This document shows, one piece after another, positions 1-4,065 of a stretch of DNA of 7,400 bases. Positions within the stretch are counted from its first letter, which is position 1. Every line of letters starts with the position of its first letter. The position numbers and the translations under genes were made by a program. This stretch comes from Clostridiales bacterium (GTDB lineage: Bacteria; Bacillota; Clostridia; Christensenellales; UMGS416): positions 1-7,400 of the forward strand of contig JAAYXU010000203.1 of NCBI GenBank assembly GCA_012515725.1. Direction: 5' to 3'. A model generated the notes under the pieces. That model was not told the DNA's origin. It searched no databases and saw nothing but the letters and a program-made list of their open reading frames with translations.

Positions 1-68
1 AGCGGTGCAAAGGCTAGCATAGCCACCGCCAGCGCCAGAAGAAGAAATATCTTTCGTATTGCGGTCAT
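1..68 (-). CDS. N-terminus of an unidentified secreted or membrane protein (partial, runs off the window)
   Basis: Seen: an ATG at 68-66 opens a frame that stays open to the window edge, giving 22 codons. They read as a classic signal peptide or first membrane helix: a short basic start (MTAIRK) followed by a hydrophobic core rich in Leu, Ala, Val and Phe. A strong Shine-Dalgarno GGAGGG at 80-75 sits 6 nt before the ATG, which strongly supports a real start. Inference: in many Firmicutes the region after rpsU holds yqeY, an NfeD-family membrane protein (YqeZ) and floA. NfeD proteins begin with a signal peptide, so an NfeD-like protein is one candidate, but 22 residues cannot identify a family. 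Other lipoproteins or exported proteins are equally possible; no lipobox Cys is visible in the part present. The gene may be read through from rpsU or have its own weak promoter; none is clear. Confidence 0.7.
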   Translation of the reverse strand, partial: MTAIRKIFLLLALAVAMLAFAP

Positions 69-74
69 CAGGCA

Positions 75-80
75 CCCTCC
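75..80 (-). promoter_or_regulatory. Shine-Dalgarno of the signal-peptide gene
   Basis: GGAGGG on the minus strand, 6 nt upstream of the ATG at 68-66. It is a near-perfect match to the anti-SD and is the main evidence that the truncated frame at the window edge is a gene. Confidence 0.75.
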
Positions 81-108
81 GTATCTAGTATCTACGCCGT
101 GATACCAG

Positions 109-137
109 AACACCCGGCGCTTTGCGCACCGGGTGCC
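109..137 (-). terminator. Strong GC hairpin after rpsU, terminator-like but without a U-tract
   Basis: In the minus-strand RNA, CACCCGGUGC (135-126) pairs with GCGCCGGGUG (120-111) as a 10-bp stem with one U-G wobble. Two more G-U pairs can form at the base (137/136 with 109/110), and the loop is GCAAA. It starts 3 nt after the second of the tandem rpsU stops. The bases that follow (UUCUGGUAUC) are not a U-run, so this is not a canonical intrinsic terminator. It may be a partial terminator, a 3' stability element that raises rpsU message over the downstream gene, or a Rho- or NusA-dependent stop. Confidence 0.5.
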
Positions 138-143
138 CCATTA

Positions 144-320
144 TTACTTCTTTTTCTTCCTCTTAGCCGCTTCGGCTTTCTTCTTGCGGCGAACGCTGGG
201 TTTTTCGTAATGCTCGCGCTTACGCACCTCAGCCAATACTCCCGAACGCTGACACTTGCGTTTGAATCGTTTCAGAGCGCTTTCCAGGGACTCGTTCTCC
301 CCAACCCGAATCTCCGACAT
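144..320 (-). CDS. rpsU: 30S ribosomal protein bS21
   Basis: This encodes a 58-residue bS21, the small basic protein on the platform of the 30S subunit near the 3' end of 16S rRNA, where it helps mRNA selection and initiation. Seen: the family pattern runs the whole length, with an acidic N-terminus (MSEIRVGENESLESALKRF), then the KRKCQRSGVL segment and a helix with EVRKREHYEKPS, ending in a Lys/Arg-rich tail (RRKKKAEAAKRKKKK). The frame is open up to 383, but homology starts at the ATG at 320-318, which also has the SD; the extra 21 residues would be leader sequence. Translation ends in tandem in-frame TAA codons (146-144 and 143-141). The gene has its own consensus promoter and a structured leader, so it can be expressed independently of the HIT gene upstream. 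Confidence 0.97.
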   Translation of the reverse strand: MSEIRVGENESLESALKRFKRKCQRSGVLAEVRKREHYEKPSVRRKKKAEAAKRKKKK

Positions 321-323
321 GTC

Positions 324-337
324 TTCCCCCCCCTTCT
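324..337 (-). promoter_or_regulatory. Unusual rpsU Shine-Dalgarno region with an eight-G tract
   Basis: The minus strand reads AGAAGGGGGGGGAA from 337 to 324, with eight consecutive G at 333-326, starting 5 nt from the ATG at 320. A pure G run can pair with the anti-SD CCUCC only with a G-U wobble in the middle, unlike the GGAGG of the HIT gene and the signal-peptide gene next door. The AGAAGG portion is also the 3' arm of a predicted hairpin (332-347). The site fixes the bS21 start. Confidence 0.7.
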
Positions 338-347
338 GACGAGAAGG
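332..347 (-). promoter_or_regulatory. rpsU leader hairpin 2, next to and partly covering the SD
   Basis: CCTTCT (347-342) and AGAAGG (337-332) are perfectly complementary around a CGTC loop: 6 bp, with the 3' arm running into the G-tract that serves as SD. It could modulate ribosome access to rpsU. Function is inferred from position and pairing only. Confidence 0.5.
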
Positions 348-351
348 ATTT

Positions 352-381
352 GCTTGCGGAAACGAGCGATTCCCAGCAAGC
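352..381 (-). promoter_or_regulatory. rpsU leader hairpin 1
   Basis: GCTTGC (381-376) pairs with GCAAGC (357-352). After one bulged T, GGGAA (374-370) pairs with TTTCC (362-358), including one G-T wobble, around a 7-nt loop. This makes an 11-bp helix near the 5' end of the predicted rpsU transcript. With hairpin 2 it occupies most of the leader. It is a plausible bS21 autoregulatory or stability element, but no known leader family is recognised. Confidence 0.5.
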
Positions 382-390
382 ACATGTGCT
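379..390. promoter_or_regulatory. Perfect 12-bp palindrome at the rpsU transcription start
   Basis: AGCACATGTGCT is a perfect dyad directly abutting the -10 hexamer (391-396) and spanning the expected start site at about 383-385. The position would suit an operator, but no regulator is encoded here and a 12-bp palindrome can arise by chance, so this is only a candidate site. Confidence 0.35.
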
Positions 391-420
391 ATTATACTTC
401 AGCCCGTTTATGTGTGTCAA
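391..420 (-). promoter_or_regulatory. Consensus sigma-A-type promoter for rpsU
   Basis: On the minus strand, TTGACA (420-415) and TATAAT (396-391) are both perfect consensus hexamers, separated by 18 bp. A seven-A tract (429-423) lies just upstream of the -35, resembling an UP element. The expected start at about 384 gives a leader of about 64 nt before the ATG at 320. It lies in the gap after the HIT stop codon (439-437), so rpsU need not rely on readthrough. Confidence 0.88.
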
Positions 421-436
421 TCTTTTTTTACTCCGA

Positions 437-775
437 TCAACCCATGAGTCCCAGCGCGCGACCGCCCAGCAGATGCAGGTGCAGGTGCTCCACCGTCTGG
501 CCAGCGTCGGCTCCGGTATTGATCGACACACGAAAACCGCTCATATCAAGTCCCTCCGCCCGGGCAACTGCGGCGACGGCTTTTGCAAGACCGTCCATAA
601 GACCCGGATGGGAGCCCGCTTCCAGTATATTGCGCACATGTATCCGCGGTACTAACAATATATGGATTGGCGCGGCGGGGGCGATATCTCGGAACGCTAC
701 CGCCCAGTCGTCCTCATATACGACCGTTGATGGAATTTCGCCCGCGATGATGCGGCAAAAAAGGCAATTCTGCAT
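437..775 (-). CDS. HIT-family (HINT-like) nucleotide-binding hydrolase
   Basis: This encodes a 112-residue protein of the histidine triad superfamily. HINT-branch members hydrolyse purine nucleoside phosphoramidates and related AMP conjugates; the cellular substrate here cannot be told from sequence. Seen: zinc-type cysteines C4 and C7 in CLFCRIIAGEIPS near the start, the VYEDDWAVAFRD segment, LLVPRIH around residue 41-46, and the catalytic triad HLHLHLL with H97, H99 and H101, followed by GGR. Length matches HINT proteins (about 110-120). The frame is open to an ATG at 823, but the ATG at 775-773 is preferred: GGAGGA lies 6 nt upstream, homology starts there, and the promoter lies between the two starts. 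The gene has its own promoter and sits 123 bp after ribF and 116 bp before rpsU. HIT genes often neighbour rpsU in Clostridia. Confidence 0.94.
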   Translation of the reverse strand: MQNCLFCRIIAGEIPSTVVYEDDWAVAFRDIAPAAPIHILLVPRIHVRNILEAGSHPGLMDGLAKAVAAVARAEGLDMSGFRVSINTGADAGQTVEHLHLHLLGGRALGLMG

Positions 776-781
776 GATGAT

Positions 782-787
782 TCCTCC
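782..787 (-). promoter_or_regulatory. Shine-Dalgarno that sets the HIT gene start
   Basis: GGAGGA at 787-782 on the minus strand, 6 nt before the ATG at 775. It decides for the 112-residue start over the in-frame ATG at 823, which would put the promoter inside the coding region. Confidence 0.8.
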
Positions 788-794
788 GGATTCC

Positions 795-823
795 ATTGTA
801 TCACTCATATCAATCGTTTTCAA
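795..823 (-). promoter_or_regulatory. Sigma-A-type promoter of the HIT gene with extended -10
   Basis: On the minus strand, TTGAAA (823-818) is followed by a 17-bp spacer and TACAAT (800-795). The TG one base before the -10 (GTGATACAAT) makes an extended -10. The expected start at about 787-789 falls right at the SD (787-782), so the leader would be only about 12-14 nt. The rest of the 776-898 gap shows no clear terminator for the upstream operon. Confidence 0.78.
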
Positions 824-898
824 CCGCGCTTCTGCGGAAGATCGTGCTAAGTTGTCCTGGGTAGAAGGTCAGGCAAATTGAAATGCGCTAACCCCCGC

Positions 899-1849
899 TC
901 ATGAGTGACAGCCCTTCGGTAAATGCATCAATTCGCGCAGTCTTTCAATCGTCTGTTCCCTGTCGTCGGCAAGCTGCTCCCTGAGCGCGTCCCAGCTCTC
1001 GAAGGTCCTCTCGTCCCTGATCCGCTCCAGCAGCATCAAGCAGACTTTCTCGCCGTACAGAGAGCCTTCGAAGTGAAGGAGATGCGCCTCGATGGACAGC
1101 TCGCCGCTGCAGTCGCGCGCGGTGGGACGTGTTCCGATATTGACCATCGCCGCGTACCAGCGGCCGCATGCCTGTACCTTGGCTGCGTACACACCGCCGC
1201 GAGGGACGAGCAGGCCGTCCGGGAACCGGATATTAGCGGTGGGATATCCGAGTCTCCTGCCGATCCCGTGACCGGTTACGACCGTCCCCCGGAGCGTATA
1301 GGGGCGGCCCAGCATCGCGGACGCAGACGCGCAGTCTCCCTCAAGCAGCGCGCAGCGGATGCGGGAGCTAGATACCGGCTCGCCCTCATAAAGGACAGGC
1401 GGCATTACCGTTACTCCAAATCCCTGGCTTGCGCCGATACGGGCCAACGCTGTCCCCTCTCCCGCCCCGCCCCGACCGAAGCGGAAATTAAAACCGACGA
1501 CGATATGCTTCACGCGAATGGACTGCGAAAGAATCCCGATAAACACCTCAGGCTCCATCGCCGCGAGCGCCGCATCGAATGGCAGAACGATCATGTGCGA
1601 GACCCCCGCGTCGGCCATGAGAGCCATCTTATCACCGGCGTCCATGAGAAGCCTGGGCGCTCCGGACGGATCGATAAGCTCGAGCGGATGGTTTGCAAAT
1701 GTAACAACCGCCGGTAAGCTGTTGCTTTGGCGCGCCATGTCCCGGACGCGGTCAAGGAGGGCTTTGTGCCCGATATGGATTCCGTCGAAATTCCCGATGG
1801 TCAGCACCACCGGCTCTGTGATAGCGGGGATCCTGGTCCAATACTTCAT
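899..1849 (-). CDS. ribF: Bifunctional riboflavin kinase / FMN adenylyltransferase
   Basis: This cytoplasmic enzyme makes FMN from riboflavin and ATP, then FAD from FMN and ATP. Seen, in its 316 residues: the N-terminal adenylyltransferase domain with the nucleotidyltransferase signature GNFDGIHIGHK at 19-29, the family motif GFNFRFGRGGAG at 119-130 and SSSRIR at 160-165. The C-terminal flavokinase domain (about 180-310) has GHGIGRRLGYPTANI at 193-207 (the PTAN ATP/Mg site), NIGTRPT at 237-243, and EAHLLHFEGSLYG at 254-266, where E254 is in the position of the catalytic acid. Length is normal for bacterial RibF and both activities look intact. The ATG overlaps the truB stop as ATGA; the nearest SD-like GGAG is about 10 nt upstream, so translation is probably coupled to truB. 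No FMN riboswitch is visible; RibF here belongs to the housekeeping operon, not a rib operon. Confidence 0.97.
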   Translation of the reverse strand: MKYWTRIPAITEPVVLTIGNFDGIHIGHKALLDRVRDMARQSNSLPAVVTFANHPLELIDPSGAPRLLMDAGDKMALMADAGVSHMIVLPFDAALAAMEPEVFIGILSQSIRVKHIVVGFNFRFGRGGAGEGTALARIGASQGFGVTVMPPVLYEGEPVSSSRIRCALLEGDCASASAMLGRPYTLRGTVVTGHGIGRRLGYPTANIRFPDGLLVPRGGVYAAKVQACGRWYAAMVNIGTRPTARDCSGELSIEAHLLHFEGSLYGEKVCLMLLERIRDERTFESWDALREQLADDREQTIERLRELMHLPKGCHS

Positions 1850-2733
1850 CGTTGCTTTTGCTCCAGATTGATTTTAATCCGGACGGTCGTCCGATTCCCG
1901 GCGCGCTCCAGCGCGCCCACGCCGATAAAGAGCCCATCGGCTCCGTACAGGCGCACTCTGCTTTCGCAGTCCGCTTCCGCGTCCACAGCCTGTCCGTTCA
2001 GTATCGCTCTTTCACGCGCTGGGTCCAGCCGGAGGGACGGCAGATGCTCGAGCGGCTCATCCATCGGACGCAGAACGGCACCGGGGTCACTGCGCCAGGC
2101 TGTCTCGAGCTCATCGGCGGTAATAGCGTCCCCCAGAATGTAGGGTCCGGCCTGCGTACGCAGGAGGTAGGACACATATCCGCAGGTGTGAACCGCGTGG
2201 GCTATGTCCCGGCATAGGCTGCGTATGTAGGTTCCCTTTGAGCAGGTAATCTCAAAGAGAAAAGCGCCGGGTGTGGTCTGCCGGAGCAGCCTGAGCGCGT
2301 GGATAGTTACCGGTCGCTCTGCCAGCTCGGGAACGCGCCCCGCCCGCGCATGATCGGACGCCCGTTTACCCCCACGCTTAACGGCAGAGTATACGGGCGG
2401 CCTCTGCGAGATGTCGCCCAGAAAACCGGACAGAGCGTCCAGAAGCTCGTCCGCTCCCGCCTGGACGCCGTGCGCGACTATCATGCCTTCCCCATCCAAC
2501 GTGTCGGTTTCAATCCCGAACGTGAATTCAGCAACGTACGTCTTGCGCTTCTGCGTTACCTCGTCAAAGAGCCGCGTGCCTTTACCGACAAGCAGCGGAA
2601 GTACGCCCGCCGCCGCGCGGTCCAGCGTTCCGGCGTGGCCGATCCTGCGCTCGCCCAATATCCTGCGGGCGCGCACCACCGCGTCGCTTGATGTCATGCC
2701 GGGAGTTTTTATTAGATTAATGATTCCGTCCAT
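1846..2733 (-). CDS. truB: tRNA pseudouridine(55) synthase
   Basis: TruB converts U55 to pseudouridine in the T-loop of most tRNAs. Seen: 295 residues starting MDGIINLIKTPGMTSSDAV, with the catalytic loop GHAGTLDRAAAGVL at 32-45 (catalytic Asp38), KTYVAEFTFG with the conserved Tyr66, RPPVYSAVKRGGKR at 111-124, and CSKGTYIRSL at 164-173. The C-terminal third (about 180-295) has the usual place of the RNA-binding PUA-like extension. The frame is open to 2808, but family homology starts at the ATG at 2733, whose A is the last base of the nrnA stop (TGATG). No good SD lies at the usual distance, so initiation is likely by reinitiation after nrnA. Odd points: the residue after the catalytic Asp, usually Pro, is Arg39, and a usual Tyr in the GKRxY motif is Ser126. 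The core catalytic residues are present, so I expect an active enzyme. Confidence 0.96.
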   Translation of the reverse strand: MDGIINLIKTPGMTSSDAVVRARRILGERRIGHAGTLDRAAAGVLPLLVGKGTRLFDEVTQKRKTYVAEFTFGIETDTLDGEGMIVAHGVQAGADELLDALSGFLGDISQRPPVYSAVKRGGKRASDHARAGRVPELAERPVTIHALRLLRQTTPGAFLFEITCSKGTYIRSLCRDIAHAVHTCGYVSYLLRTQAGPYILGDAITADELETAWRSDPGAVLRPMDEPLEHLPSLRLDPARERAILNGQAVDAEADCESRVRLYGADGLFIGVGALERAGNRTTVRIKINLEQKQR

Positions 2734-3701
2734 CAGCGGTATGCGTGCTCCCTGATCGCCCGTAGTACCGTACTGAGTATTTCCTGGGCCGATCCTGATA
2801 GAGTGCACCCGGAGGCCTTGAAATGGCCTCCTCCTCCAAGAGACTGAGCGGCCGTATCTACCCGCACATCGCCCGCGGAGCGAAAGCTTACCTTATACTC
2901 CGATTCGGAGAATTGATGCAGCAGCACAGCAACCTCGATACCGTCGATTTCAATGCCATAGTTGATAATAGCCTCGGTGTCTTCGTGGGACGCGCCGCAG
3001 CGGGATAGCATGTCGAGCGTAATAGTCATCACGGCGACGCGCGGCTCGGACTCGACCCGCAAAGAGGACAGCGCCGCTGCGATGAGCCGCGTTTTCGCCA
3101 GTGAACGCTGCCTGAATATCCGGTGACACAGCTCTGTGAAGTGCGCTCCCCGCTCGATGAGATCGGCTGCGATGCGCATCGATACGGGGCGCGTGTAATC
3201 AAAGCTGAAGCGGCCGGTGTCGGTCACGAGGCCCACATACAGGCAATCGGCTATATCGGGGGTAATGGGCAGCGACATGCGTACAAGCAGATCGTAGACG
3301 AGCTCGGCTGCAGCAGCGGCCTCGTAGTCGATCCAGTTCAGGGTACCGTATCCCTGATTCGATCGGTGATGATCGATGACGAGACACCGCGCGCCGCTCT
3401 TGATGGCCGCCGCGGCCTCTCCGGTCATCGATACATCCGCGCAGTCCACCGTGACCAGCAACGCAGACGAGCTGAAGCGGTTTTCAATCCGATTCGCTCC
3501 CGGTAAAAACGAATACTGGGCCGGGGCAGGATCGGTGCAATACAGCGTAACGTTCTTTTCCAAAGCGCTCAGCGCCAGATACAGAGCTAAGCACGAGCCC
3601 AGCGTGTCCCCGTCAGGCGCTCTGTGGAGTATGATACGCACCGCATCGGCATGGGTGAGCTCGGCGGCTATCGCGTCAGGTATCCGAAGGCTGCTTTTCA
3701 T
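2733..3701 (-). CDS. nrnA: DHH/DHHA1 phosphoesterase, NrnA-type oligoribonuclease / pAp phosphatase
   Basis: This belongs to the DHH phosphoesterases. NrnA members degrade 2-5-nt RNAs from the 5' or 3' end and many dephosphorylate 3'-phosphoadenosine 5'-phosphate, with Mn ions. Seen, numbering 322 residues from the ATG: motif I HRAPDGDTLG (H26, D30, D32), motif II VDCAD (D86), the DHH motif VIDHHRSN (D110, H111, H112), motif IV LVTDTGRF (D161), and near the C-terminus the DHHA1 substrate loop LGGGGHFKASG at 288-298. All metal and substrate motifs are present and the length is typical. An in-frame GTG two codons upstream (3707-3705) is an alternative start; neither has a strong SD. Both starts overlap the 3' end of rbfA (by 26 or 32 nt), and the stop overlaps the truB start. 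A DHH gene between rbfA and truB is the standard Firmicutes arrangement. Whether RNA or pAp is the main substrate cannot be read from sequence. Confidence 0.94.
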   Translation of the reverse strand: MKSSLRIPDAIAAELTHADAVRIILHRAPDGDTLGSCLALYLALSALEKNVTLYCTDPAPAQYSFLPGANRIENRFSSSALLVTVDCADVSMTGEAAAAIKSGARCLVIDHHRSNQGYGTLNWIDYEAAAAAELVYDLLVRMSLPITPDIADCLYVGLVTDTGRFSFDYTRPVSMRIAADLIERGAHFTELCHRIFRQRSLAKTRLIAAALSSLRVESEPRVAVMTITLDMLSRCGASHEDTEAIINYGIEIDGIEVAVLLHQFSESEYKVSFRSAGDVRVDTAAQSLGGGGHFKASGCTLSGSAQEILSTVLRAIREHAYR

Positions 3702-4050
3702 TTTCACTTTTCTTTATGTCGCCGAGTATCTGGCTGACCCGAATGCTGTGGGAAATCGACTGATCCAGTTCGAACACGATTTCGGGCACATAGCGGATGG
3801 TTAATCTCTCCGAAACCAGATGGCGAACATAGCCCCGGGAGCGCGTCAGCGCCCGGATCGCCTTCTCCTGCTCTTCCTGGCTGCCCATCACGCTGACCCG
3901 AACCTTCGCATACCGCAGATCCCGGGTCACATCCACTATGAGGACGCTGGTCATTGTCGGTATATCGGGATCCTTGAGCTCGTCGCGCAGTATAGCGCTT
4001 ACGATTCGCTTAATCTCCTCCGCCATCCGGTCTGTGCGGTGACCCGCCAT
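3676..4050 (-). CDS. rbfA: 30S ribosome-binding factor A
   Basis: RbfA binds the immature 30S subunit near helix 1 and the 16S central region and aids late maturation and cold adaptation. Seen: 124 residues with the type II KH-like fold signature: N-terminal helix DRMAEEIKRIVSAILRDEL, then the DPDIPTMTSVLIVDVTRDL strand, YAKVRVSVMG, a helix with SRGYVR (the interrupted AxG of the RbfA KH fold), and RYVPEIVFELDQSI at 86-99. The tail after about 112 is short, polar and lysine-rich, as usual. The start ATG at 4050 has AAAGGGG about 10 nt upstream, overlapping the infB stop; the 15-bp gap to infB is the only non-overlapping junction in this operon. Its 3' end overlaps the start of nrnA by about 26 nt, suggesting coupled translation. 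Confidence 0.95.
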   Translation of the reverse strand: MAGHRTDRMAEEIKRIVSAILRDELKDPDIPTMTSVLIVDVTRDLRYAKVRVSVMGSQEEQEKAIRALTRSRGYVRHLVSERLTIRYVPEIVFELDQSISHSIRVSQILGDIKKSENEKQPSDT

Positions 4051-4065
4051 TGGGCGACAACCCCT

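Noticed and set aside
321..383. N-terminal extension of bS21 from the ATG at 383
   Set aside because: The 21 extra residues read through the leader hairpins and the G8 SD tract; bS21 homology and length fit the ATG at 320.
776..823. N-terminal extension of the HIT protein from the ATG at 823
   Set aside because: The extension would be encoded by the promoter and SD, and the HIT family begins at the MQNCLFC start at 775.
99..881. Plus-strand frame of 260 codons across rpsU, HIT and their gaps
   Set aside because: It is antisense to two conserved genes, crosses both promoters, and the translation has no recognisable domain.
835..898. Possible intrinsic terminator after ribF
   Set aside because: Only short weak stems such as CTTC-CGCA-GAAG are seen and no U-run follows, so no terminator can be supported.
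923..1717. Long plus-strand frame of 264 codons opposite ribF
   Set aside because: It lies wholly antisense to a well-supported ribF, has no SD or domain resemblance, and its Arg/Pro/Ala-rich composition is what the opposite strand of a GC-rich gene gives.
1850..1870. FMN riboswitch or other regulatory RNA upstream of ribF
   Set aside because: ribF starts inside the truB stop codon, so there is no leader space, and no conserved riboswitch sequence is visible.
2734..2808. N-terminal extension of TruB from the ATG at 2808
   Set aside because: The extra 25 residues overlap nrnA coding sequence and have no family match; MDGIINLIKTPGMTSSD is the normal TruB start.
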